Source: Parietichytrium sp. I65-24A (Eukaryota > Sar > Bigyra > Thraustochytrida > Thraustochytriidae). Taken from it: a DNA stretch of 64,000 nucleotides. Positions 19,258 to 29,600 of the stretch are shown here, piece after piece. Under the pieces are notes generated by a model. It was not told where the DNA came from. It ran no database searches and saw only the letters and a list, made by a program, of their open reading frames with translations. The DNA lies in the NCBI GenBank assembly GCA_012862575.1, contig BLSF01000024.1:2843-66842 (forward strand), given 5' to 3'. The position numbers and the translations under genes were made by a program. The first letter of the stretch is position 1, and each line of letters opens with the position of its first letter.

Positions 19258-20535
19258 TCAGCTGGAGGACATCCACGCGGAGAAGTCGACCACTTTGCGC
19301 GTGGCCACCTGGGGCGCGGGACCTTGAGCTTGAGCTTGAGCTGGAACTTGAGCTGGAACTTGAGCTTGAGCTTTAGCTTTAGCTTGAGCTTGAGCTTGAG
19401 CTTGAGCTTGAGCTTGAGCTTGAGCTTGAGCTTGAGCTTGAGCTGGAACTTGAGCTGGAACTTGAGCTGGAACTTGAGCTGGAACTTGAGCTGGAGCTGG
19501 GTGCTGTGGAGTCTGTGGAGTCTGTGGAGTCTGTGGAGTCTGTGGAGCAGGACGCTGGGAGGGCTGGCGTGCGGCGGAGAAGTGGGTTCCCAGATGGAAC
19601 CGGATCTTGGACTTGAGCTCCGCCGCGCGGCGGTCCATCTCGCGGATGGTTTGCAGATTTCGGAGGAGCTCCTTCTCAAGGTCGTCGGGTACTGAGGTCG
19701 ACAGTGAGATTGAGGTTGAGCCTGAGCCTGAGCCTGAGCCTGAGGGAGGTGACTCGTCGAGGTAAACGGCGTTGTCGAGCTCGTCGATGTCCTGGCCGAG
19801 CTTGCCGTGGCCGAACTCCACGGAGATGTCCACGCTGCCGTCATTGTTGACGCGGATGAATCGCGACGGGCTCTTTGGCTCGCGGTCGTGGTCTCGAGGA
19901 GGGGCTTGCACGCTGCATGCATCGACTTGCGTCGGGGCCCCGACTCTATCTGATTTTGAGGGCGTCAATTGCACCGTTGTCTCCGTCGCAAGCGGGACCT
20001 CGATTCTCAGAGACTTCGTCTCCTCCGTGGTATCGTCCACCTTGCTCTCCGACTGTCGAGCGATGGCATCTCGAAGGGGGTTTGCTTTGGAGGAAAGGTT
20101 TTTCTGCAGTCGCCGATCAGCTCCCTGACCCGGCTGGTCTCCTTTCATCGCCTGAGCCTTTGGAGCGGCCGAATGGCTTAGCGGCTTTACCTCCTTCGCA
20201 ATGACCGCGTCTTGCTTGGCGACGGGAAGGCCGCCACCGATTCCAGCCCACGAAGAGACACTCTCTTCGTCGTCCTTCTTCTCCTCCTCCATGCTGCTTC
20301 CTCTGGACGCGCAACTTGACTTGCGCGCGTGTGAGCCATATCCTGGCTTTGTCAGGGGAAAGGCGCGGTTTCGCGGTACCACAAAGTCGACGAGGTCGTC
20401 TCGCACAATCTCCAAGCGCGCGCTGCGCTTGTGTGCGAGAGACGGCTCCGTCATCGCCTTGGCGCTGTTTCGTGTGGGAGCGTATGCTCGAGCGTGCCTT
20501 GAGGATGAAGAGACTCGGGCATGGAAAGCGAGCAT
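19258..20535 (-). CDS. Low-complexity Pro/Ala/Gln-repeat protein of unknown function
   Basis: This 425-residue frame has no family I recognise. The N-terminal two thirds are polar and charged, with many Ser, Lys and Glu, and look disordered. A stretch around residues 265-285 is a Gly-Ser repeat, followed by a short predicted coiled coil (DDLEKELLRNLQTIREMD). The C-terminal part is three consecutive repeats: QTP triplets (9-bp unit), then QVPA and QA repeats (6-bp unit). It ends in a non-repeat tail, KVVDFSAWMSSS. The non-repeat ends argue that this is the true frame across the minisatellite. The first ATG is at 20535, but Met28 (20454) is also a good start. It lies head-to-tail 127 bp upstream of the aminotransferase. 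Confidence 0.6.
   Translation of the reverse strand: MLAFHARVSSSSRHARAYAPTRNSAKAMTEPSLAHKRSARLEIVRDDLVDFVVPRNRAFPLTKPGYGSHARKSSCASRGSSMEEEKKDDEESVSSWAGIGGGLPVAKQDAVIAKEVKPLSHSAAPKAQAMKGDQPGQGADRRLQKNLSSKANPLRDAIARQSESKVDDTTEETKSLRIEVPLATETTVQLTPSKSDRVGAPTQVDACSVQAPPRDHDREPKSPSRFIRVNNDGSVDISVEFGHGKLGQDIDELDNAVYLDESPPSGSGSGSGSTSISLSTSVPDDLEKELLRNLQTIREMDRRAAELKSKIRFHLGTHFSAARQPSQRPAPQTPQTPQTPQTPQHPAPAQVPAQVPAQVPAQVPAQAQAQAQAQAQAQAQAQAQAKAKAQAQVPAQVPAQAQAQGPAPQVATRKVVDFSAWMSSS
19322..19547. repeat. Coding minisatellite: (GAGCTT)n then (CTGTGGAGT)n
   Basis: A run of 6-bp GAGCTT units with GAGCTGGAACTT variants spans 19322-19499, and five 9-bp CTGTGGAGT units span 19504-19547. Because the units are multiples of three without stops, five frames stay open here, giving long spurious ORFs on both strands. 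The minus frame encoding Gln-Ala/Pro-Ala repeats is taken as real. Confidence 0.9.
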
Positions 20536-21475
20536 TCACACAAAACCCTCCGAGTTGACTAGGGTCGCTCAATTGGAAGTAATGGTGTGGCACGTTGGCT
20601 AGCTTACATGTTTTCTCTTCTCGCCTCGCGATAGCTCTTGATTCACCGTCGATTCGGCCAAAGCGATTTCGAATCGCTCTTCGACAGGGAAAGCTCAATG
20701 GTCGAATCGGGACGTATCATGGTTCCCGACAAAACCTTGTCCCCTTCCGCACCTGTATACCTGGAAAAAGTGTCACTCTCGAGCCGAGATTAAGGAGAGC
20801 ACCGAGATAAAGATTTCATCAAATCTGAAACTTGCATCATACTTTTGATCACTCTCGAACCAACACGCTTCTGTATACATTTTCACCTGATTCTAGCTGT
20901 GGAGTGTCACGGACTGGAGGTTGGAACGTTTGCAGCCCTCATCTACAACCTTTTACCTCGCAAACTTTCGAATATGAACCTCCTCGACCCAGACTCACTG
21001 CAAGCTGCAACCTCTTTTGGAATTACTTGTCTAAACCTTTTTAGAAATGGGAAACTTCAACTTGGAAAAATAATTCCGCCAACGGCTCTATACCCACGTT
21101 CCCAGCGAACCTTCTTCTCTAATCATGAATTAAAGAAGCGTTTTTTGTTCCTCGTGGAACTATGCTGCTGTCCCACGACCTTACCCAACCCCCAATGTTC
21201 CCCTTATCGCCGGACTACTGTGCGCTACTCCAATCTACTACCTCATTGCTACCCAAGGACGCTATAAAACGGTAGGAGTGCTCCCGAAAAGAAAGAGAAA
21301 AGATGAGAGAAGAGAGAAAAGAGAAAAAGTTGAAACTGAACAGTCCTAGGACCCTCTATGCCGGAGTAGGAAAGGGCTAACCCCGGGGTACGCGACCCTT
21401 TCCGTCCCACAACAATTGTGGGGACAACTGTGGGGATAGGTGTGGGGGCCACGCACAAGCTAGGATTGGGTGATA
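20536..21475. other. Gene-free stretch with divergent promoters
   Basis: This 0.9-kb interval lies between divergent genes. A TATA-like TATAAA at 21263-21268 sits about 210 bases upstream of the transporter ATG. Short frames around 20845-21267 have no domain, and I do not call them genes. Confidence 0.45.
21263..21268 (+). promoter_or_regulatory. TATA-box candidate for the MFS gene
   Basis: TATAAA in a GCTATAAAAC context lies 208 bases upstream of the transporter ATG, on the same strand. Position and sequence fit a core promoter; there is no other support. Confidence 0.3.
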
Positions 21476-23053
21476 ATGGCGTGCCAAGCGTGCGACGTTG
21501 GGGATGTGAACGGTCTGGATGGGGACTGGGCAGAGCCGAACGGCGCCTTCGCGAGCGGAGAGGACGGTGCAGAGGCAAAGCTGTTGGGCGACAACAAGAA
21601 TACGGCCGCTGTGCTGGAAGCGGCGACGAGTTTGCGGCTCTTGGATAACGCCTTGGAGGAGATCGGGACGGGAAGGTTTCATGTGGGTGTGCTGGTGCTG
21701 GCAGGGTTGAGCATTTTCGTGGATATCTCGGAGCTGGCGCTGACGTCCCTACTGTACGTAGAGTTTCAAAAGGACTGGAACGTAAAGCCAGAGGAGCTGG
21801 CAGTCATCGGGTCGCTCACCTCATCGGGTTTGATGCTCGGGTCGATCTTTTTTGGCTGGTTTAGTGATCGGTATGGGAGGGTGTTAGCCTTTGGGCCCAC
21901 ACTTTTAATATGTGTAGTGTCGGGACTGTTGTCCTCGTTTGCGAACACCGTCGCTACTTATGGTATCTCAAGATTCTTCTTCGGTATTGGAGCGGGCGGC
22001 AACCTGGTTATTTGCAACACCATTCTCCTCGAAACGGTGCCTTCCAGCAGACGAGCCAAGTACGTCATCCTCTCTGGCATCGCGTTTGGGATCTCGCATT
22101 TGGTAAGCGTACTCCTCGCGTGGCTCTTGTTTCCTACGCTGGGGTGGCGCTGGGTGATCCGCGTCATGGTCACATTTTTCGCGCCAATGGCTTTCTTGTA
22201 CACTAGGCTCCTGGAGTCACCAAGGTTTCTCGTTGGAAAGCGGAGGTACGAAGACGCCGTCGAAAACTTGGCAGAAATCTCGCGCCGCAACAACTCGGTG
22301 ATGCCAGCCTACTTTACTGTGGAAAAGCTTTCTTCGTTTCACGAGAATGCACAGCCGCAGAGCGACTCTGCATCGTCCTTGTCCAATACACCAGAACTAC
22401 TCAAGGCGCGAACTCTACGCGTGCTCCTTCCACTGCTCTTGGTGTGGTTCCTATCGTCCCTATCCTCGGGTATCTTTCAGTTTCTTCCGCTGGAGCTTCG
22501 TAAGCAAATTCCAGGGCACGCCGTCCATTATATAACCGCCGTGGTCATGGCTGTAGCTGGCCTTTGCGGAACTGCAGTTAATTTGAGTGTTGCGCCGCTC
22601 TACTCTCGGCGGCATATAATTCGAATTTCGACGCTGTTGTGTGCGTTGGCGACCTATTCCCTTGTTTTAGGCTCGCACTCTTTTCTGATTCTCGTGTCCG
22701 TTTTCTTCATGCACGTGGGTTCATGCGCTACTACGGGAATACTGTACCTCTACACTCCGGGCGTGTTCCCGACACGCATTCGGGTGACTGCACTTGCAAT
22801 TTGTGTCGTGTTCAGCAGAGTCGCAAACATCGTCTCTCCCTTTGTCGTTGCCGCCTTTGCGGACTCCAAATTGTGGATTTCGAGTGTCGTGTTTGGCTCC
22901 TTCTACCTTTGCACCGCTGCAGCGTCGTGGCTGCTGACATTTGAAGCTCCAAACGATCAGCTCTACGAAGGAGATGAAGTAGAGCCCTCTGAAGAAACGG
23001 TCAAGTGGGGCCCCACTCCTGCGGCTGAGAAACCAAGATCTTTTGAGATATGA
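21476..23053 (+). CDS. MFS transporter, SVOP/sugar-porter-like
   Basis: The 525-residue protein has about twelve hydrophobic segments with an acidic 70-residue N-terminal tail. The major facilitator motif between TM2 and TM3 is clear (GWFSDRYGR at about 127-135). A sugar-porter-type ESPRFLV block follows TM6 (about residue 247), with the usual large central cytoplasmic loop. The arrangement resembles the SVOP/SV2 and organic-ion transporter branch. It would move a small organic solute across a membrane; the substrate and membrane are unknown. I use the ATG at 21476, since the frame's upstream codon is GTG. AATAAA lies near 23136. Intronless. Confidence 0.85.
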   Translation: MACQACDVGDVNGLDGDWAEPNGAFASGEDGAEAKLLGDNKNTAAVLEAATSLRLLDNALEEIGTGRFHVGVLVLAGLSIFVDISELALTSLLYVEFQKDWNVKPEELAVIGSLTSSGLMLGSIFFGWFSDRYGRVLAFGPTLLICVVSGLLSSFANTVATYGISRFFFGIGAGGNLVICNTILLETVPSSRRAKYVILSGIAFGISHLVSVLLAWLLFPTLGWRWVIRVMVTFFAPMAFLYTRLLESPRFLVGKRRYEDAVENLAEISRRNNSVMPAYFTVEKLSSFHENAQPQSDSASSLSNTPELLKARTLRVLLPLLLVWFLSSLSSGIFQFLPLELRKQIPGHAVHYITAVVMAVAGLCGTAVNLSVAPLYSRRHIIRISTLLCALATYSLVLGSHSFLILVSVFFMHVGSCATTGILYLYTPGVFPTRIRVTALAICVVFSRVANIVSPFVVAAFADSKLWISSVVFGSFYLCTAAASWLLTFEAPNDQLYEGDEVEPSEETVKWGPTPAAEKPRSFEI

Positions 23054-23285
23054 CAGCGTTCCTCCATTGTTTCTTCAAATCCTAAATTTCCGGATCATCT
23101 GGTGATATCTAGCGATCCAACAAGCTGTAAAGTAATAAAATCGTTCTAAAAGAAATATAGATACGAGTTTTTTTTAAGACATTTCTCTCTCTGTTTGTCA
23201 ATTATGATCAGTCGGCTCTTGTGCTCCGGTACATCTAAACTTGGTCCTGTCGAGAGGATGCTGCTTCGGCCGTGACAGGAATCTG

Positions 23286-24713
23286 TCAACTTTGCGACGA
23301 AGAAGTGAAGGATCGCTTGCTTTGGGAGGAACGAGTTCTCGCCGCCATCGCATTATGGCGGGTTTGTTGCAGTTGACAGTGCTTGTTTGGACATCGGTCG
23401 AATGGGCCGACCTGAAAAGACTGATATTCTTTGCTTGGCACATGCTCCTTAAACTTGGGAAGCTGCCCCCCGTTTCCTGAAGTGTCCAACGAAGTGTTTG
23501 TGTCACTCGGCTGGAAAAGGCTTTTCCTGAGTCCATCCCCTTGCACGTCCATACGCAACCGAAATTTGAAGCTTGGAAGAACGACCCCAAAACCCAGGAG
23601 ATGCTTAATAGCGTTCTGCGCCACGAGGCCGGCCAACATTAGGCACAGTCCTGGCAGATCTGCCTTAACGACACCGGTCTTGGAAGACTCATCTTGCTTT
23701 TTCCCCTTGGCTTGCATCGTTGAACTCTGACTCGCCTCATCTCTTGCAGTGAGGCAGTCCAAGCATGCTGTTTTCCCGGGCAGTATAAAGTTGACAGCAG
23801 CTTGTGTCGAATCTGCTTCTAAGACGACATTAAAAAACGGAATATCGAGTTCCAAGCAAAGCGTATTGAGGCGTTCTTTTGCCTGTCCTCCAGCAGTATC
23901 TACACAAGAGATGACGAGAGACGTCTTGTAAGGGTTGAGCTCGCTTGTGCGGCTTCTTCTGAGTTGATTGAGCTGCTCTGGTAGCTCACCTAAGCTCTCC
24001 GCGGCGGTGCTCGGCCTCGATTCGGAGCCTCGTTCCGTTGGGCCAAAGCAAAGAAGCTGCTGCCTCATAGCAAGGTAACCCATGTCATCGAACAAGTCTA
24101 GAGGCTCGCCATAAACGGCGCAGCCAGGATTGACTTCAAAAATATTCAGCCTCGTCGCTTGTGTTTTGTTCATTCCGATATGTTCTGGACTGTAAGCCGA
24201 GGATTCCAAATCCCTGGCCTTGACCAGCCCGACATCCACCAGCAAAAAGCGTTTCACGCCACTCTTGGCCAAAAGCGGAGCAACCTGAGACCCAACCCTT
24301 CCAAGGCCGACAATAGCTACAGTGACGTCCTCAATTCGCGAATAGTCGCTGACTAGGCCTTCGCTTTCCAGTCGCAGAAGCCTCTCGCGCATCTTTTCCT
24401 CCTCCCTAAACTCGAGTTGGACAGGGTCCGTCACCGAGTGGACAGTGCGAACCTCACTTTCTTCCTCGTCGCCCTTCTCCTCGAGCACCTTTGGCTTGAG
24501 CATTTGCAACTGCTGCCTAAGCTTCGTCACGTACCTGATCAGCTCCTCGCTCGTCATGGGCATAGGGCATGCATTCCCATCTTCGCTCGACGCAGCTTCC
24601 ACCACAGCATCTCCTGCTTCTGTCTCTGTTCCTGTCCCTGTCCCCACCCCTGCCGCTGTGGAGGACACTGGCACCGACGCTGAGGTCGACACTGGGCCAT
24701 TGCCACCTTCCAT
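23286..24713 (-). CDS. UBA5-like E1 (UFM1-activating enzyme family), probably catalytically degenerate
   Basis: The 475-residue protein aligns with UBA5 from its EGLVSDYSRIEDVTVAIVG entry into the ThiF fold. The nucleotide loop GLGRVG is at 136-141. The zinc site is complete: Cys317/Cys320 (CLDC) and Cys441/Cys446 (CPNKHCQLQQ). UBA5 activates UFM1 with ATP and a catalytic cysteine in a GVCAASLP block. Here that block reads GVVKADLP, so the cysteine is replaced by Val349; the nearest cysteine is Cys357. The adenylation block that reads DYDKVELANMNR in human UBA5 is DVGLVKARDLES. The C-terminal UFM1/UFC1-binding tail is not visible. A loop of about 30 extra residues and a low-complexity N-terminus make it longer than the usual 400. 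It may be an inactive paralogue or scaffold. Confidence 0.75.
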   Translation of the reverse strand: MEGGNGPVSTSASVPVSSTAAGVGTGTGTETEAGDAVVEAASSEDGNACPMPMTSEELIRYVTKLRQQLQMLKPKVLEEKGDEEESEVRTVHSVTDPVQLEFREEEKMRERLLRLESEGLVSDYSRIEDVTVAIVGLGRVGSQVAPLLAKSGVKRFLLVDVGLVKARDLESSAYSPEHIGMNKTQATRLNIFEVNPGCAVYGEPLDLFDDMGYLAMRQQLLCFGPTERGSESRPSTAAESLGELPEQLNQLRRSRTSELNPYKTSLVISCVDTAGGQAKERLNTLCLELDIPFFNVVLEADSTQAAVNFILPGKTACLDCLTARDEASQSSTMQAKGKKQDESSKTGVVKADLPGLCLMLAGLVAQNAIKHLLGFGVVLPSFKFRLRMDVQGDGLRKSLFQPSDTNTSLDTSGNGGQLPKFKEHVPSKEYQSFQVGPFDRCPNKHCQLQQTRHNAMAARTRSSQSKRSFTSSSQS

Positions 24714-25484
24714 CGCTGCCGCAACGGGCGATGCACTGGAGTTGCACAGATCTCTCAACTGCCACAACCTCGCTCAGCTAACTGCATGGGCTGGGTTGGC
24801 GCGCGTCCACAACCCTTTGTTATGGTGCAAATCTCTCTATCTGGCGGACTCCGCAGACGTGCTCTGCATATCTGGGCTCCAACTCAACTCCCAATTATCT
24901 GTCCATGTTCATGTTGAATAAAGGACTATGAAAAAACAAGTGGTGTACATAGTACAACACTACTGTTGTGTGCGCGAGTACCCGCTCATTAGGTCACGAG
25001 ACATAGTACAATATGACCGTTACGCTGTAAGGAAGTCCATAATGATTATGATTATCATGTCATGATTGATGGTGATCGATCGAGATGTTTGCACGAACAT
25101 TTAGTGGTTTGAGAACGTCACTTCGACATTGCCTTCCATTGCATCGCCGGAGCAGAGCGGCCCATTAGGCAAAGGTTTTGTGATATTGTGAGATGGAAGC
25201 AGATTTCAGAAATCAGAAGCGACGGTCGATGAGGCCCAAGTCTGGACTGTCAGAAGAAGAATAGTCTGTCCCCATCCGTTCGTTCGTGAAAAGGTGGCTG
25301 TCATCATTGAAGAGCAGGTTTACGCAGCATAGAGTTTGATGGAGTTTTCTGTACGAGTACTTTTGTATTGCAGTATTGCAGTCTTCCAGGCCTGAATGCT
25401 GCTCGTTGAGAGAGCGAGCTTGTAGTCTGCGTGCGTTGTGGAGGACGTCGTTGTTGCAGCTCGAGGTCGGCAGATTGTGGTAAA
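24714..25484. other. Divergent intergenic stretch
   Basis: This 0.77-kb interval lies between the UBA5-like gene and the coiled-coil gene, which point away from each other, so both promoters should be here. A run of ATTATGATTATCATG-type short palindromic sequence lies near 25043-25070. Nothing further was recognised. Confidence 0.4.
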
Positions 25485-26282
25485 ATGAGTGCGTTTGGCT
25501 CTCAGCTCAGCAGGGACAACTGGGGGATGCAGCAGGCGGCTCAGCACCCCTTGAGGTCGATGAGCAAAGAGGAGGAGACCCAGGTCACCTTGCGCATGCA
25601 TGAGCAGCAGAATGACCTCCTGAGACGCACCATCGCTCAGCTCCGGCACACGGTAGAGCAGGAGCAAGGTGCCCACGCCGAAACCAGAAACCGCCTGGCC
25701 CAGGTTGAAGCTGCCTGCAGGAGGTTGGAGGTGATGAAGAAGGTGGAACAGAGCATTTCTGATTTCGAAGTATTGTCCTCGAGGCAAGGAAATCAGGTGG
25801 ACATCCTCGCGAAAGATAAGCGTGACATTCGCGTACACGGAGGGAGCGGAACACTCAACAAGTTTGCGTTTGGCTCGGACAAACTGCAAGAGTTAATTGA
25901 TCGCCACGGGAGCACCGCTGCAAGCCACGGTCGCAGGTCTTCCATGGCTCATGAGCTCCGCGAAGAGGAAGCGGGACGCGTGAGCGCCTTAGAGCAGCAA
26001 AAGGAGCAATGGCGCAAATTGAGTCAGGCCCGCCAACTCCCACGGGAGGAAGGAAATTTCGATATTTTTGGAAATAAAGTTCTGGACCGTCCTCCGGTAC
26101 AAGCAGCGACGAACCCGGAAACGAATGACCTCTTTTCTGGTATGGGAACCAACCGTGGGTACGAAAGGGGTGAGTCAGATCTTCGCGCAGACAAGCACTG
26201 GGGTAATGCAGGCATGTGGAGGGGCGGGGCGCAAACATCCTCAAGACTGCATACTTCGAACAATAATGGTCTCGACTTTTGA
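25485..26282 (+). CDS. Coiled-coil protein of unknown function
   Basis: The 265-residue protein is not recognised. Residues about 30-105 form a strongly predicted coiled coil (heptad-like Leu/Ala/Gln/Glu spacing in EEETQVTLRMHEQQND and onwards). A second helical, charged stretch lies near 155-185. The C-terminus is Gly/Asn-rich and likely disordered. No signal or membrane segment is present, so it is probably cytosolic or cytoskeletal. I chose the ATG at 25485 in an AAAATGAG context; the frame opens earlier at 25431 but only with a non-ATG codon. Confidence 0.7.
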   Translation: MSAFGSQLSRDNWGMQQAAQHPLRSMSKEEETQVTLRMHEQQNDLLRRTIAQLRHTVEQEQGAHAETRNRLAQVEAACRRLEVMKKVEQSISDFEVLSSRQGNQVDILAKDKRDIRVHGGSGTLNKFAFGSDKLQELIDRHGSTAASHGRRSSMAHELREEEAGRVSALEQQKEQWRKLSQARQLPREEGNFDIFGNKVLDRPPVQAATNPETNDLFSGMGTNRGYERGESDLRADKHWGNAGMWRGGAQTSSRLHTSNNNGLDF

Positions 26283-26650
26283 ATGTGTCGTGGAAGTAGC
26301 TTCGTTCGCGGCTGTGTGTCTGCAAAAGACGAATTAGTGTCTTTTTCTCATGTCAATGATGTTGTAAGCCAATGGTATTGAGAGTTTATCCTTTTTTTTC
26401 TTTTTTGGTTGTGCGAGCGACACAGAGGGGTCACACATAGCGAGCGCTGTAAGAAGAATGGCCACTTGTGGGTGGACATGCTTTTCCGACACACTAGGAA
26501 ATTTCGGAGCATCTGCATATCGTGGTGCACCGATTCAAGCCCCCGTGAATGTGATGTGATATAAAAATGGTGTGACAGATCAAAGAAAATGTGCATTTCA
26601 GTACGCAAATACGTTTGCTATCTATAGGGATAAAAGTTTAAAAACAGAGC
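26283..26650. other. Convergent intergenic spacer
   Basis: This 0.37-kb spacer between two converging genes contains a T-rich run at about 26390-26410. Nothing else was seen. Confidence 0.4.
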
Positions 26651-29600
26651 TTAGGAGAGGCCATCGCCCACTCCGCTTACTGACTCCAACACCTGCTCTT
26701 TTAGAGTGCCCACTGCAGCTAGATTGGTCCCGATGAGGTCTTGAAGGTTGGAAAGCGCAGACCGCATTGTTTTCCTGAGGCGCAGCAAAGTTGTTTTCAA
26801 CGAGTGAGTGGCGACAATCTGCTTGAGGTGGGCGCGCAACAGAGCAATAGAGACTTTGGAAGCCAGCTCAATGTCCAGTCTCGACGCCGAGTCGCTTTTC
26901 ACAAACACCTTCTCCAAGTGTGAGAAGAGCGAGATAGCTTGCGCGAAGGGCAGGAGAATTAATGCTTCGTCAAGCTCATTAGACTTGATCCCGCGCAAAA
27001 CGTGCATCACGTGCTCAGTCGGTTTGCGCCCCATGAGAAGAATGTTTGCTTGCGGAGGATGTACGAGAGGTTTTCCAGATTTCTCTGATTCGGCAAGCTC
27101 TTCTTCCGATGCTTGCTCCTGGGCGTAGCTCAGCTCCTCTTCGTACTTTTCTAACTTGTCAGCTTCTTCATCAGCGACAACAATCGCCTCCATCAGACGC
27201 TCCCCTGCGCGGACGGTCTCATTGGTACGCTTCGAAGCCGCTCCTGACTCCCCTACCCCAGAGTAGATTTCCTTCACGACGTCCACTGCGAGAGTTCCGG
27301 TCTTTGTGTGATCAACGTCCTCCACAAGTTTAGCATCAAACTTCTTCTCGAGTTCCTTCTCCCGCTCTTCCTCCGGGAATACAATATCGTTCGTTCTCTC
27401 CCAGACGCGGAAAGCTTTGTCATGTCCACAGGACAACAGAAAGGATGCATCCGAGGCAATCGCCATGCACCACACCTCTGCGACGTGACGCTCCAACGAT
27501 AAGATCATTTCAAACTTGTCTGCATCCCAGTATCTAACGCGGTTGTCCTTTCCAGCGCTGAAGAAGTAGTGAGTCTTGGGGGCAAATTTGACACTCATAA
27601 CGGCAGCATCGTGGGCAAAGAATGACTTGTGACAGTCCCCAAAGTCCAAGCCCCAGACCTTGACATTCTTGTCTGCGGATCCGGTTACGATGAGGGAGTT
27701 GTCAGAGGAGATATCCATGGACAGCACTGGAAGCTTGTGGCCGTACAAGGAAAGAGCAAACTTGAGTGAATCTTCGAAGAAGACTTTAACGGTGCAGTCC
27801 AAGAGAGCCACAGCTAGCAAGAGCCTTGACGTACTGCGGTGATGGCTGTACTTTACGCAAAGGACGTCCTCTGTCATTTTCAGTGTGCGCACATGGACTA
27901 CCTCGAGAGTGCCCGCGCTTGCAGACATTCCGCTCCCCACAGGTTCGTTACGTCTGTTTTTTATAGGCCTGTCCGAGGCGCCGTCATGCTCCCCGCCCTT
28001 GCTGCTATCGGCAGAAGAAGACGATGACGACGATGATGACGACGAAGACGCGCTGTCGTCCATGTCCTCATCTTTATCGGACGACTCGTCCTCTCCTTCG
28101 CTCTCAGACATGTCATCCACCTCCTTTTCTTGGGCGGCGGTTGCCGCCGCTGCTGCGTTTGCCTCTTGCTGAAGTGGCGACACCAGCTCAAATTCCCAAA
28201 ACTTTACAGTTTTATCAGCAGACCCAGTGACGAAGCCTTTCCCGTCAGGGCGAATGTCGATAGACCAAAGAGCATCATCGTGCGCAGCGATTTCCTGCAT
28301 CACCTCCCCAGTTGCAAGGTTATAGAGCATAAGATGGCCGGTCTTTGTGCCGACAAGCCCGTGCATGTCGCCAGGCACAAAGGCGCAGCAGACTGAATAC
28401 CCACTGGGAAAGGTTCGGATACAGGACCTGGACTTTACGTTCCAGAGCTTGGCCGCGCCACTTGCGGCGCTGAGGACAAGTGTGTCGTCGCTACTGATGG
28501 CCACCGAACGCACGTCGTTGCGATGGCCCTGTAGCTCGATAGTACGAGTTCGCTTGAGCTGGACATCCCTCTTCCTCTTCTTGCCGTTGCTGTTGCTGTT
28601 ATTGTTGCCGTCGTCCTCGCCGAGCTCCTGCACCTGGAGCGAGTAAACCTCCACGCTGTTGCTGTTGAATGAGAGGATAATTTCGATCGTCTTCCCATCG
28701 CTGTGACCAAACGCCAGGGAACGCATGCGGTGATCGGTCTGAAGCGCCGCCAAAAGCTGCAGTTCGTCCACAAGTTGCGGTGCCGCGGCGTGACTGTTGT
28801 CGACTCCTTCCTTGTCATCCTCGTCGCTGTCGTCGTCGCCGCCGCCCTTGTTCTTTTCCCTTAGCCGTTTGAGCCTCCGCTTAATCTTCTTCTCCACCTC
28901 CGCCTTGGAGCGCACTTGGTACACCTCCAACGTGCGGCCCGCCGTCTGGCACGCGAAGAACCTTCCGTCCTTGGAGAACGCCACCGTCTGCGCGCGCTCG
29001 CCGCTCTGCCGCGCCACAGGCCCCTGCATGAGGCGCCATGGCGCGCCCGCGTGCCTCGCCACGCCCTCGCCATTCGCCTGTACCAAGCTCCTCTCAGCGC
29101 CTTCGCCGCCTTGCGCTCGCGACACTTCCGCGGCGCGCTCTTCCTCACTGACGTGAGCCAGCCCGCGCAGCTGCTGGTCCGACGACCCGGTCAGCACGCG
29201 CTCTCCGTCCGGGCTCACGGCCATGCTCCACACGGGGCTGCGGTGGCCCACGAACGTGTGCGAGCAGCTCTGCGTCTCCAGGTCCCACAGCTTGAGCAGC
29301 GAGTCCTTGGACGCGCTCATCAGCTGCGCGCCGTTGCTGCCGTTCAGGAACCAGCAGTCTGTTATCTCCTGCTTGTGCCCTTTCAGCCGGAAAAGGCCCG
29401 TCTGCGCCACCAGGTCCCACACGATCACGTCCGTGTCCCGCGCGCCGGACACCAGCCTGGAAGCGTCCGCGCTGAAGCGGAGCGCCGTCACCGCCACTTT
29501 GTGCCCGGTCCAGACCACCACGAACTGGCGCGACTGGTACTCCCACACGCGCACGGCGCCGTCCGCGTACCCCCCCGCAACGTACCTGTCCCCGCCGCTG

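Noticed and set aside
19129-19695. Plus-strand Leu-Ser and Glu-Leu repeat ORFs, and the 260-codon extension of the aminotransferase
   Set aside because: All are alternative frames of the GAGCTT minisatellite. The aminotransferase homology starts at the ATG at 19130.
20845-21267. 140-codon plus-strand ORF upstream of the MFS gene
   Set aside because: No domain, irregular composition, and it occupies the promoter region including the TATA-like site.
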